In this document: piece by piece, positions 13,301 to 21,862 of the stretch
Layout: every line of letters starts with the position of its first letter
Numbering within the stretch: the stretch's first letter is position 1
Assembly: GCA_903882525.1 (NCBI GenBank)
Contig: CAIRXI010000078.1
Location: 1 to 39,043, forward strand
Origin: an uncultured Pseudomonadota bacterium
GTDB taxonomy: Bacteria > Pseudomonadota > Gammaproteobacteria > Burkholderiales > Methylophilaceae
Reading direction: 5' to 3'
DNA length: 39,043 nucleotides
The notes under the pieces: generated by a model
What the model saw: only the letters and a program-made list of their open reading frames with translations
Databases searched by the model: none
What the model was told of the DNA's origin: nothing
Program-made: the position numbers and the translations under genes

Positions 13301-14325
13301 GCACCTTCATCACGTATTTCACCTCCTGCACCAGTAGCTGCACCAGCAAATGGTGAAATTGCGGTTGGATGGTTATGCGTTTCTACTTTCATGATGTAGT
13401 GCATTTCTTCTTCTACATGATGATAAGCGTTGCCATCCTTTGGGTAAAAGCGCTTGGTTGCCACGCCAGCTTGCCCAGCCACAATTGAAGAGTTATCGGA
13501 ATAGGCTACTACTGTACTGCCAGGATTAAGTTTGTGCGTATTGCGAATCATGGCGAATAAAGACATATCCTGCACTTGGCCATCAATGACCCAATCCGCA
13601 TTGAATATTTTATGTCGACAATGCTCAGAGTTGGCCTGCGCAAACATCATCAACTCTACATCACTAGGATTGCGTCCAATTTTGCAGAAATTCTCATACA
13701 AATAGTCAACTTCATCCAGAGATAAAGCGAGCCCCATATTAGCGTTAGCTTGTGACAACGCCGCCTTGCCTCCACCTAAAATATCCACTGTCGTTAATGG
13801 TGCCGGAGCGTCGCTATGGTAGAGCTTAGCGGCATCATCTAAATCCGTAAATACGGTTTCCGTCATGCGATCTTGGATTAATGGCAATAAGTGCTCAAGC
13901 TCACCCGCGCTTAATTTTTTGCCGTTTTTAGTCTGAACGTAATAGGCAATACCGCGCTCTACGCGAAGCACAGCAGGCAAACCGCAATGTTGCACAATAT
14001 CAGTAGCGCGCGAGGCCCATGGCGAAATCGTACCGACTCTAGGTAACACCAAAAACAGCTCACCTTGCGCGTCTTCTTTCTGCATGGAGGGGCCATAAGT
14101 CAGAATTTGTTGTAGCGTTTTTTCCTGCGCCTTGTCTAAGCGATAGCTCTCATGGCCAGAAAACTGCGTATCCACCCAAGCAAAATGTTGGAACTCCCCA
14201 TAAAGGTGCGTAATGTTGGGGCAAGCGCCCACTAATTTGGCTAATATTTTTTCAATACGGAATTGAGATAAAGCGGCGCTGCCACGCAGGCAAACCATGT
14301 GCGTATGGGTTTGAGATTGGATCAT
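10378..14325 (-). CDS. purL: Phosphoribosylformylglycinamidine synthase (large, fused form)
   Basis: 1315 aa; [32 protein letters not shown] and C-terminal glutaminase [11 protein letters not shown]. Confidence 0.98.
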   Translation of the reverse strand: MIQSQTHTHMVCLRGSAALSQFRIEKILAKLVGACPNITHLYGEFQHFAWVDTQFSGHESYRLDKAQEKTLQQILTYGPSMQKEDAQGELFLVLPRVGTISPWASRATDIVQHCGLPAVLRVERGIAYYVQTKNGKKLSAGELEHLLPLIQDRMTETVFTDLDDAAKLYHSDAPAPLTTVDILGGGKAALSQANANMGLALSLDEVDYLYENFCKIGRNPSDVELMMFAQANSEHCRHKIFNADWVIDGQVQDMSLFAMIRNTHKLNPGSTVVAYSDNSSIVAGQAGVATKRFYPKDGNAYHHVEEEMHYIMKVETHNHPTAISPFAGAATGAGGEIRDEGATGSGSKPKAGLTGFSVSNLNIPEFGQPWESTAYGKPGRIASPLQIMLDGPLGGAAYNNEFGRPNIAGYFRTFELEINDEVRGYHKPIMLAGGIGNISAKHSKKNPIPAGAALIQLGGPAMLIGLGGSAASSMDTGSNIENLDFDSVQRGNPELERRAQEVIDRCWQLGDHNPILSIHDVGAGGISNAFPELVNDAGVGAAFQLRDVHNEEPGMSPRELWSNEAQERYVMAVLPADLPRFQAICERERCPFAVVGYATAERHLTVADSHFDNKPVDMDLSVLLGKPPKMTRDVTSTVPNLKAFDSSRIDLKEAAARVLRLPGVADKTFLITIGDRSVTGLVAREQMVGPWQVPVADVAVTIAGYDTYRGEAFAIGEKAPLALVNAPASGRMAIGEAITNIAACLIEDLSDLKLSANWMAPAGHQGEDAALYATVKAVGMELCPQLGISIPVGKDSMSMKTLWTEGGKNKAVTSPISLVVTAFSASPDVRKTLTPQLKTPQDNPDYANTKLILIDLGAGKNRMGGSSLAQVYAAVGDVAPDVDDAQQLKHFFTNIQELNLTGKLLAYHDRSDGGLFATLVEMSFAGHCGLQVDLSSLSGAVIDVLYNEELGAVIQVQAKHALEIAAQFNGLAHVIADVVPSNQITISQHGLELFADTRVNLHRMWSETTYQMQKLRDNPDCAQQEYDRILDINNRGLFSQLTYEPSANVAAPYIATGVRPKMAILREQGVNGHVEMAAAFDRAGFAAYDVHMSDIISGRVSLQEFAGFVACGGFSYGDVLGAGEGWAKSILFNTRARDEFSAFFERTDSFALGVCNGCQMMSNLRELIPGAAHWPHFVRNKSEQFEARLAMVEVLESPSLFFNGMAGSQMPIAVAHGEGYAEFSELSAVNSLLAKKLVTMRFIDNASMPTTSYPYNPNGSPQGVTGLTSTDGRFSIMMPHPERVIRNVQNTWQACGNAEDSAWMRMFRNARAFIA

Positions 14326-14462
14326 TAAAATTCAGCTAAATAGGTGCAATTATTAAAGCTGAATTCTAACAGATTAGGGCTTGTTTAGCCGCTTGTTGTT
14401 TGGGGCTAAACCTAGAATATATTTGCAGCAAAGCATAACGCTAGCGCCAAAAAGAATCAGCG

Positions 14463-14494
14463 CTTGCGACTGGGATTTAAAGCCCACTCACAAG
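14463..14494 (-). terminator. Long hairpin downstream of glgP (12-bp arms, one G.G mismatch and one G.U pair)
   Basis: Minus strand CTTGTGAGTGGG-CTTTAAAT-CCCAGTCGCAAG starts ~25 nt after the glgP stop; only a delayed T-run follows. Confidence 0.45.
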
Positions 14495-14518
14495 CACTAA
14501 CTTTTCAGACCTTGAGCA

Positions 14519-17044
14519 TTACTTTTTAGAACTGCCTTTGGCTTTTTTGCCTTTATAAGGGCTGACATGCCATATATTTTCTGCATATTCGCCAATGGCT
14601 CTGTCACTAGAAAACTTAGCCATATTCGCAACATTTAGAATAGCCAAGCGCGTCCACTCATCTTGGTTCTTATACAGTTTTGACACTTTTTCCTGCGCCT
14701 CAATATAACTGGCATAATCCGCTAGCAATAAATATTGATCGCCGTTATTAAGAAGATTGTCGATAATTGGCTGATAACGATTTGGCTCATCCACCGAGAA
14801 GAACCCACTACCAATCATATCCAACACACGTTTTAGTTCTGGATTCGAATCGTAATATTCACGTGGGTTATAACCGTTAGCTTTAGCTGTCGCCACTTCA
14901 GCTGTAGTTAAACCGAATATGAAGATATTTTCATCACCCACTTCTTCCTTAATTTCAACATTGGCACCATCTAAAGTACCGATGGTTAAGGCACCATTTA
15001 ATGCCATTTTCATATTGCCAGTGCCTGAAGCTTCGGTACCCGCAGTTGAAATTTGTTCAGATAAATCACTGCCTGGAAATAGTATTTCTGCCGCTGAAAC
15101 CTCATAGTTAGGGTAATAAACCACTTTCAACTGGTCACCAACAACTGGATCCTCATTCACAATCAAGGCAATATCGTTAATTAAGCGAATAATTTGCTTC
15201 GCCATCCAATAACCAGGGGCCGCCTTACCGCCAAAAATAATGGTGCGTGGCGTAATATGCTTCTCACCGCTACGAATTCGGTTATAAAGCGTAATGACGT
15301 GCAGCACATTAAGTAACTGGCGCTTATATTCGTGTATACGCTTAATCTGCACATCAAATAAACTATGCGTATTGAGCTTAATGCCCGTTAGCTTCTCAAT
15401 CGTCTCTGCCAAACGCACTTTGTTGCCATGCTTGACCTGCGCAAAGGCTTTTCTAAAGTCTGCATCATCCGCTAGCGGTGTTAATTTCTTAATATGGCTA
15501 AGATCTTTTTTAAATTCCTGACCAATCACCATCTCGATCAAACTGGTCAAAGCTGGATTGGCTTGATTAAGCCAACGTCGCGGCGTAATCCCATTAGTTA
15601 CATTGGTTAACTTACCTGGATAGATTCGGTCAAAATCAGCAAATAATGTGGTTTTTAGTAGCTCACTATGCAAGGCAGCAACGCCGTTCACGGTATGACT
15701 TCCCACCACCGCCAAATGCGCCATACGTACACGACGGCCATGCGTTTCATCAATAATCGACACGCGTGTTAATAAATCAGCTTCGCCTGGGAAATGATGA
15801 TTTACCATATGCAGAAACTCACTATTAATCTGGTAGATAATTTCTAAATGACGAGGAAGTAGATTACCAAAAAGATCAATAGACCAAGTTTCCAATGCTT
15901 CCGGCATTAAGGTGTGATTGGTGTAAGAGAAAATCTTCAGCACTAATCCCCACGCTTGAGACCAAGGCAAATTATGATTATCCACTAGCTGATACATCAT
16001 TTCAGCCACAGCAATCGCTGGATGCGTATCATTAAGCTGGATCGCAATTTTATCCGGCAGCTGATTCCAGTCTTGTAGCGTTTTAATATCGTGTATCGAT
16101 AAGAATCGGCGCAATATGTCTTGTATTGAGGCCGACACAAAAAAGTACTGTTGCTTTAATCTGAGTTCACGACCTGATGCAGAAGCATCATTTGGGTAGA
16201 GTACTTTTGAAATAGTCTCAGTTTCATTGCGCTCTTCAACTGCACGTACATAGTTGCCATCGTTAAAGTGACGTAAATCAAACTCGCGAGTCGCCTTAGC
16301 TGACCATAAACGTAAGTTATTCACAGTATCTGTACCATAGCCTGGCACCGGCACATCGTAAGCCATGGCCACCACGTGTTCAGCATCTAACCAGTACTGA
16401 ATTTCACCGTCATCTTTAGGATACTTGACGACATGTCCATAAAATTTGATGACATAAGTAGCTTCTGGTCGCTGGAATTCCCATACATTGCCATAACGCA
16501 ACCAGTTATCTGGATTTTCAACCTGCTGACCATTTTCTATGGTTTGCTTAAACATGCCATATTCATAGCGTATGCCGTAGCCTCCGGCAGGAATATCCAT
16601 CGTCGCCATTGAATCTAAAAAACATGCGGCCAAGCGGCCTAAACCACCATTACCTAGTGCCGCATCCGGCTCCATTTCTACGGTAGTTTCTAAATCACGC
16701 CCTAAAGCAACTAAACCATCACGCAACTCATCATTAACGCCCAAATTTAGTGCGGCATTACTTAACATGCGCCCGATTAAAAACTCTAACGATAAATAAT
16801 AAACACGCTTTGGATCATCACGAGAATAAGATTCGGCGGTTTTAATCCAACGCTCGACCACGCGATCACGCACGGCATGACTAGCGGCCGCATACCAATC
16901 TCTAGGCGTTGCCGCCTCACTGGTCTTAAATCCAGTGAAAATTAAGTGGTTTTGGAGACTTTGCTCAATCGGTGTCAGCTTTGGCATTGCACTATGTTTA
17001 GACTTGCTAGATTTTTTGAGTTTGACGTTTGGTGTAATAGGCAT
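14519..17044 (-). CDS. glgP: Glycogen/starch/alpha-glucan phosphorylase
   Basis: Phosphorylase motifs RVYYLSLEFLIGRML, DAALGNGGLGRLAACFLDS and the PLP site EASGTGNMKMALNGALTIGTLDGANVEI. Confidence 0.97.
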   Translation of the reverse strand: MPITPNVKLKKSSKSKHSAMPKLTPIEQSLQNHLIFTGFKTSEAATPRDWYAAASHAVRDRVVERWIKTAESYSRDDPKRVYYLSLEFLIGRMLSNAALNLGVNDELRDGLVALGRDLETTVEMEPDAALGNGGLGRLAACFLDSMATMDIPAGGYGIRYEYGMFKQTIENGQQVENPDNWLRYGNVWEFQRPEATYVIKFYGHVVKYPKDDGEIQYWLDAEHVVAMAYDVPVPGYGTDTVNNLRLWSAKATREFDLRHFNDGNYVRAVEERNETETISKVLYPNDASASGRELRLKQQYFFVSASIQDILRRFLSIHDIKTLQDWNQLPDKIAIQLNDTHPAIAVAEMMYQLVDNHNLPWSQAWGLVLKIFSYTNHTLMPEALETWSIDLFGNLLPRHLEIIYQINSEFLHMVNHHFPGEADLLTRVSIIDETHGRRVRMAHLAVVGSHTVNGVAALHSELLKTTLFADFDRIYPGKLTNVTNGITPRRWLNQANPALTSLIEMVIGQEFKKDLSHIKKLTPLADDADFRKAFAQVKHGNKVRLAETIEKLTGIKLNTHSLFDVQIKRIHEYKRQLLNVLHVITLYNRIRSGEKHITPRTIIFGGKAAPGYWMAKQIIRLINDIALIVNEDPVVGDQLKVVYYPNYEVSAAEILFPGSDLSEQISTAGTEASGTGNMKMALNGALTIGTLDGANVEIKEEVGDENIFIFGLTTAEVATAKANGYNPREYYDSNPELKRVLDMIGSGFFSVDEPNRYQPIIDNLLNNGDQYLLLADYASYIEAQEKVSKLYKNQDEWTRLAILNVANMAKFSSDRAIGEYAENIWHVSPYKGKKAKGSSKK

Positions 17045-17138
17045 CGCATTGGTTTCTATATGATTGATTTCAGGTGATATTCTAGCAAAAAATATGCCAC
17101 CTTACTTTGCGCCCAATCAATAACTTTAAAATTAAAAT

Positions 17139-17171
17139 AAAAAAGCCCACCTAACATCTCGTCAAGTGGGC
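17139..17171 (-). terminator. Rho-independent terminator of htpG
   Basis: Minus strand GCCCACTTGACGAGATGTTAGGTGGGC followed by TTTTTTATTTT, ~20 nt after the htpG stop. Confidence 0.85.
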
Positions 17172-17193
17172 CTCTTATGCGCATATCACATGC

Positions 17194-19092
17194 TTAGCTA
17201 ATTAAACTATTCATCCGTTTTACAAAGCTTGCAGGATCATTCAATACCCCGCCTTCTGCCAGCAAAGCTTGGTCAAACAAGACCAAGCTAAGATCGCTAA
17301 ATACCGCCTCTGAAGTTTCAGCTTCAAGACGTTTTACCAATTTGTGCGTAGGATTAATTTCTAAGATAGGCTTGGTCTCCGGCGTATTTTGACCCGCGGC
17401 TTTAAGCATACGCGCCAAATTACCTGACAAATCCTCAGCATCACTAATCAAACATGCCGGTGAGTCAGTTAATCTATGCGTGACCCGCACATCTTTCACT
17501 TGGTCGCCTAGCGTTTTCTTAATCCTTTCAAGCAAGCTTTTAGCTTCATCTTCAATTTTCTTATGGATTTCTTTTTCTGTATCGGATTCCAGCTTACCAA
17601 GATCCAGATCACCTTTTGCAATCGACTGCAGCTTTTTGCCTTCAAAATCAGTCAAGCTACCTAACAGCCATTCGTCAACGCGATCAGACATTAGCAAGAC
17701 TTCAATGCCTTTTTTGCGGAAAATTTCTAGATGCGGACTATGTTGGGCAGCAGCAAAGCTATCGGCAGTAATATAATAAATTACCTCCTGTTCCGGCTGC
17801 ATACGTGCAATATAGTCTTTAAGTGATACTACTTGTGCGTCAGTATCGGCGTGAGTAGAGGCAAAGCGCAACAAAGAAGCAATTTTATCTTTGTTCGCAA
17901 AATCTTCACCTACACCTTCTTTTAACACGCGGCCAAATTCTTTATAAAACGTAGCGTAATCTTCCGTTTTATTTTCAGCTAAATCTTCAAGTAAGCTTAA
18001 TATTTTTTTGGTAGAGCCAGCTTTAATCGCATCCACATCTCGGCTGGACTGCAAAATCTCGCGTGAGACATTCAACGGCAGGTCTGCGCTATCAATCACC
18101 CCGCGAACAAAGCGCAAATATTGTGGCATCAACTTTTCAGCATCTTCCATTATAAATACGCGTTTTACATAAAGCTTAATGCCATGGCGGCGTTCGCGGT
18201 CATAGAGATCAAATGGCGCCTTAGTTGGAATATACAGCAATGAAATATACTCTTGATTACCTTCAACTCGGCTATGACTCCAAGCCAATGGCGCTTCAAA
18301 ATCATGCGAAACGTGCTTATAAAACTCTTTATACTCATCTTCGCTAATATCATTTTTATTGCGCGCCCACAAGGCTGATGCACGGTTGACGGTTTCATCA
18401 TCATCCGTCGCCACTTCCGCACCCTCTTTCCACTCGCTTTTTTTCATCACAATTGGCAAAGTAATGTGGTCTGAATATTTTCGAATAATGGTTTTTAGTT
18501 TCCAATCGCTTAAAAACTCATCCTCACCATCACGCAGATGTAGAATAATTTCCGTACCACGCGCAGCTTTCTCGGCTGCTTCTAGTGTGTAATCTCCTTC
18601 CCCAGAAGACTGCCAACGCACAGCGTCAGTTGCGCCAGCACGGCGCGTAATTAAGGTCACCTTATCCGCAATAATAAATGATGAGTAAAAACCAACACCA
18701 AACTGGCCAATCAAATTAGCATCTTTGGCTTGATCGCCAGTTAAAGCATTAAAAAACTCTTTTGTGCCAGATTTTGCAATGGTACCAATATTAGCAATCA
18801 CCTCATCACGGCTCATGCCAATCCCATTGTCACTAATACTTACAGTGCGAGCTTCCTTATCAAAAGCTACGCGAATTTTTAATTCACTGTCATCTTCATA
18901 CAAAGCGCCATCAGCTAAGGCTTCAAAACGAAGTTTGTCTGCAGCATCTGAGGCATTAGAAATCAATTCACGTAGCACAATCTCTTTATTGCTATACAGC
19001 GAATGGATCATCAGTTGAAGCAACTGTTTGACCTCGGCCTGAAAAGCCATCTTTTCTGGAGCTGCACTATTATTAGCGGTTTGTTTTGCCAT
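17194..19092 (-). CDS. htpG: Molecular chaperone HtpG (Hsp90)
   Basis: [56 protein letters not shown]. Confidence 0.98.
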   Translation of the reverse strand: MAKQTANNSAAPEKMAFQAEVKQLLQLMIHSLYSNKEIVLRELISNASDAADKLRFEALADGALYEDDSELKIRVAFDKEARTVSISDNGIGMSRDEVIANIGTIAKSGTKEFFNALTGDQAKDANLIGQFGVGFYSSFIIADKVTLITRRAGATDAVRWQSSGEGDYTLEAAEKAARGTEIILHLRDGEDEFLSDWKLKTIIRKYSDHITLPIVMKKSEWKEGAEVATDDDETVNRASALWARNKNDISEDEYKEFYKHVSHDFEAPLAWSHSRVEGNQEYISLLYIPTKAPFDLYDRERRHGIKLYVKRVFIMEDAEKLMPQYLRFVRGVIDSADLPLNVSREILQSSRDVDAIKAGSTKKILSLLEDLAENKTEDYATFYKEFGRVLKEGVGEDFANKDKIASLLRFASTHADTDAQVVSLKDYIARMQPEQEVIYYITADSFAAAQHSPHLEIFRKKGIEVLLMSDRVDEWLLGSLTDFEGKKLQSIAKGDLDLGKLESDTEKEIHKKIEDEAKSLLERIKKTLGDQVKDVRVTHRLTDSPACLISDAEDLSGNLARMLKAAGQNTPETKPILEINPTHKLVKRLEAETSEAVFSDLSLVLFDQALLAEGGVLNDPASFVKRMNSLIS

Positions 19093-19128
19093 GTTAAATT
19101 CCTGAATGAGTTGATTAATACTTAACCT

Positions 19129-19157
19129 TAATTAGGCTTTGTCATCAAACTTTCAAG
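19129..19157 (-). promoter_or_regulatory. Candidate sigma-32 (heat shock) promoter of htpG
   Basis: Minus strand CTTGAA-N14-GCCTAATTA versus the sigma-32 consensus CTTGAA-N(13-15)-CCCCATTTA; ~37 nt upstream of the start codon. Confidence 0.55.
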
Positions 19158-19173
19158 TAGTCACTACATAATA

Positions 19174-19192
19174 GAAACAATATTATTGTTTC
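19174..19192. repeat. 19-bp palindrome GAAACAAT-ATT-ATTGTTTC between divergent htpG and ppx
   Basis: Exact 8-bp arms, 3-nt centre; 8 nt upstream of a TATAAT (19201-19206) reading toward ppx. Confidence 0.8.
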
Positions 19193-19238
19193 AAAAAAGT
19201 TATAATCGCAAAAAAATGAAAAGCAATTGCTAAAAATT

Positions 19239-20768
19239 ATGGAAATCATGACCCAATTAGACCCCAAAACACCCGCTGACAAATCGTTATTAGCCGCTAT
19301 AGACCTGGGTTCTAATAGCTTTAGATTAGAAATTGGACGTTTAGATAGCGGCCATATTCAACGCGTAGAGTATTTAAAGGAACCGGTACGCCAAGGTGGC
19401 GATTTAGATGAGGATCGCAACCTCACCGCAGAATCTATGGAGCGAGGTATCCGTTGCTTAGCTAGATTTGGTGAGCGTCTACAGGATTTTGAGCCGTCGC
19501 ATGTTCGGGCCGTAGCCACACAGACGCTTCGTGAAGCCAATAACCGTGATGTATTTCTTAAATTAGCAAAAAAAGCCTTAGGCTTTGATGTAGAAGTGAT
19601 TTCTGGTGTTGAGGAAGCGCGCTTAATTTACCAAGGTGTTAGTCGTTTTTTACCACAATCAGATGAGCGACGCTTAGTGCTTGATATTGGCGGACGCTCT
19701 ACCGAATTTATATTGGGCCAAGGCTTTAAAGCGCAGCAAACCGCATCTTTACATGTAGGCTCTGTCGCATGGTCGCTCAAACATTTTGGCTCCGGAGAAT
19801 TAACCGAAAATGCCTTTATGCGTGCTGAAATCGCCGCTGAATCTATTTTTGATACGCTCGGGGTGAATTTTAATCACAAGCGCTGGGATGTGGCTTATGG
19901 CGCATCAGGCACTGTGGGCGCAATTGCTGATGTTTTAGTACAGTACGGCCGACCTGAGGATACTATTACCAGAGAAGGCCTATATTGGCTTCGAGAAGAA
20001 CTACTTCGCAGCAACCATGTAGATAAGATTAAATTACTAGGTCTAAAAGAAGAGCGAAAACCTGTGATTGCTGGTGGCCTGTCCATTATGCTTGGCATCT
20101 TTGATTTCTTAAATATTGAAACCTTAAATGTAGCCAAAGGTGCGCTTAGGCATGGACTACTATACGACATGCTCGCGCGCGATGACGCCATGCTGGACTT
20201 AAGGAACGCTTCAGTAGAAAGATTGGCCAGTAAATTTGATGTAGATATAGCGCACGCGAAAATTGTGGCAGAAGTAGCCGAGAAGTTATTTGAAAAAATT
20301 GGTGTCGATATACAATTTTCCCCGGGTGAACAACAAGCCCATGCGCGTAAATTGCGCTGGGCTGGCTTACTGCACGAGATTGGCTGCGCGGTCTCACCGA
20401 TAGATGCACACCTCCATGGCGCTTACATTCTTGAGCATACCGACCCTCCAGGGTTTGCTCAAAGCGAACTACGCTGCCTAAGCTTATTAATACTAGGCCA
20501 CAGAGCAAAATTAAAAAAACTTGATGCCGATTTTTCAAACCGCATCTTTGTCATGCAGCTCTGTTGCCTGCGCCTTGCGGTAATTTTATGTCACGCACGC
20601 CAAATGCCTAATTTACGTGGCATACAACTCCATCTATTTGACAATAAAATTGTACTAAGCCTACCGAGAACTTGGCCTGAAAAGTACCCACAGTCTTATT
20701 ATCTCTTGGATGAAGAAACTGCCTCATGGCAGAAAACAAACTGGATATTTGAACTGAATACCATTTAA
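19239..20768 (+). CDS. ppx: Ppx/GppA family exopolyphosphatase
   Basis: LLAAIDLGSNSFRLEIGR, VLDIGGRSTEF, GASGTVGAIADVL. Exact start uncertain: ATG 19239 or 19248, TTG 19227 in the track. Confidence 0.92.
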   Translation: MEIMTQLDPKTPADKSLLAAIDLGSNSFRLEIGRLDSGHIQRVEYLKEPVRQGGDLDEDRNLTAESMERGIRCLARFGERLQDFEPSHVRAVATQTLREANNRDVFLKLAKKALGFDVEVISGVEEARLIYQGVSRFLPQSDERRLVLDIGGRSTEFILGQGFKAQQTASLHVGSVAWSLKHFGSGELTENAFMRAEIAAESIFDTLGVNFNHKRWDVAYGASGTVGAIADVLVQYGRPEDTITREGLYWLREELLRSNHVDKIKLLGLKEERKPVIAGGLSIMLGIFDFLNIETLNVAKGALRHGLLYDMLARDDAMLDLRNASVERLASKFDVDIAHAKIVAEVAEKLFEKIGVDIQFSPGEQQAHARKLRWAGLLHEIGCAVSPIDAHLHGAYILEHTDPPGFAQSELRCLSLLILGHRAKLKKLDADFSNRIFVMQLCCLRLAVILCHARQMPNLRGIQLHLFDNKIVLSLPRTWPEKYPQSYYLLDEETASWQKTNWIFELNTI

Positions 20769-20819
20769 TTACTATTAAGACCTACTTATAAATTTTTATT
20801 GCAATTCAAATTAAACGGT

Positions 20820-20841
20820 ATAAACTGTTTATATAGTTTAT
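20820..20841. promoter_or_regulatory. Operator-like inverted repeat ATAAACT-N8-AGTTTAT upstream of the H1-like gene
   Basis: Exact 7-bp arms; also contains TAAACTGTTTA palindrome; ends just before the AAGGAG Shine-Dalgarno. Confidence 0.55.
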
Positions 20842-20854
20842 TAAGGAGATTGTC

Positions 20855-21298
20855 ATGACAAAAAGAAAGCCAGCGAGACCTACAGCATTAAAACCTGCAG
20901 CGCCAAAAGTTACCCCAGCGCAAGTAAGTAAAACAGTTGTAGTAAAAACTGTTGCTGTAAAGCCTGCCGTCACTAAAGCCGCAATCGCTAAGCCCGCAGC
21001 GCCTAAAGCTGTTGCAAGCGTTACAAAAACTGCTGTTAAAAAAGTAGCGGCTCCTAAACCAGTTAAAATTGTAAAAGCACCTAAAGTAAAAATGGAGCGT
21101 GACAGCTTCACTATGCCTAAAGCTGAATATGCACAATTCCATGTGTTAAAAGAGCGCTTACAGAAACTGGGTAGCCCAGTGAAAAAAAGTGAGTTATTAC
21201 GTGCAGGGATTATGCAACTGAGTGCTATGACTGATGCCGCTTTAACCGCTGTGATGAGCAAAGTGCCGACGATTAAAACTGGCCGTCCGAAAAAATAA
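20855..21298 (+). CDS. Histone H1-like K/A/P-rich tail fused to a predicted ribbon-helix-helix-type C-terminal domain
   Basis: AAGGAG SD 8 nt upstream of the ATG; residues 1-80 contain repeated KPAAPK-like units; residues 81-147 (RDSFTMPKAEYAQFHVLKERLQKLGSPVKKSELLRAGIMQL...KTGRPKK) fit a strand-helix-helix pattern with SELLRAG. Confidence 0.8.
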   Translation: MTKRKPARPTALKPAAPKVTPAQVSKTVVVKTVAVKPAVTKAAIAKPAAPKAVASVTKTAVKKVAAPKPVKIVKAPKVKMERDSFTMPKAEYAQFHVLKERLQKLGSPVKKSELLRAGIMQLSAMTDAALTAVMSKVPTIKTGRPKK

Positions 21299-21311
21299 AT
21301 GTAGAAGTGCG

Positions 21312-21347
21312 CGCGCGGCTTAGCTTTTCAATAAGTTTAGTCGCGCG
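21312..21347. terminator. GC-rich hairpin CGCGCGGCT-N18-AGTCGCGCG between convergent H1-like gene and sixA
   Basis: 9-bp stem including one G.U; overlaps the last codons of sixA; no U-tract. Confidence 0.4.
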
Positions 21348-21837
21348 GGTTGCGAACGGCGTACAGGTATGTCTGAGATTGTCCAAACATCAAACGCTGA
21401 CGTAGCCACCATACGGCGCCCTTCTTAACCACACACGCGCCTTCATTCATTCCAAGCAACTTAGCAATGACCCGTCCAAGGTTTGGCTGATGGCCAATAA
21501 GTAATAGCGTTTTACTGCTATCGTCATTAGCTACGTTCTTTACAATCATCTGTGCAGTGCTATCTACAGACAATAAATTCACAATCTGTACTGGATACTT
21601 CTTTCCTTCATACTGAGTATCAACTTCATCCAACTGCTGCAAAGCCGCTAAAGTTTCCAAGCAGCGCCGCGCAGGGCTACACAAAATCTCTGTATTGTCT
21701 GGCAAATGTTTATGTAACCACTTGGCCATCCTGTCAGCGTCTTTGAGACCACTCTTACTTAATGCCCGATCGGCATCTTTACCCGTCACACTATCTACTT
21801 CAGCGTCAGCATGACGCCATAAAATTAAATTAGCCAT
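21337..21837 (-). CDS. sixA: SixA-type phosphohistidine phosphatase (histidine phosphatase superfamily)
   Basis: LILWRHADAE catalytic His motif, SPARRCLETL, LLIGHQPNLG. Confidence 0.9.
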   Translation of the reverse strand: MANLILWRHADAEVDSVTGKDADRALSKSGLKDADRMAKWLHKHLPDNTEILCSPARRCLETLAALQQLDEVDTQYEGKKYPVQIVNLLSVDSTAQMIVKNVANDDSSKTLLLIGHQPNLGRVIAKLLGMNEGACVVKKGAVWWLRQRLMFGQSQTYLYAVRNPRD

Positions 21838-21862
21838 TGTTAACCGGTATCTAAATCAAAGA

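Noticed and set aside
20146-20538. 130-aa minus-strand ORF inside ppx
   Set aside because: Antisense to a well-conserved Ppx domain; no family recognised.
20806-21261. 151-aa minus-strand ORF (MLITAVKAASVIALSC...) opposite the H1-like gene, apparently hydrophobic
   Set aside because: Shadow of the K/A/V-rich sense codons; the sense ORF has a strong SD and a structured C-terminal domain.
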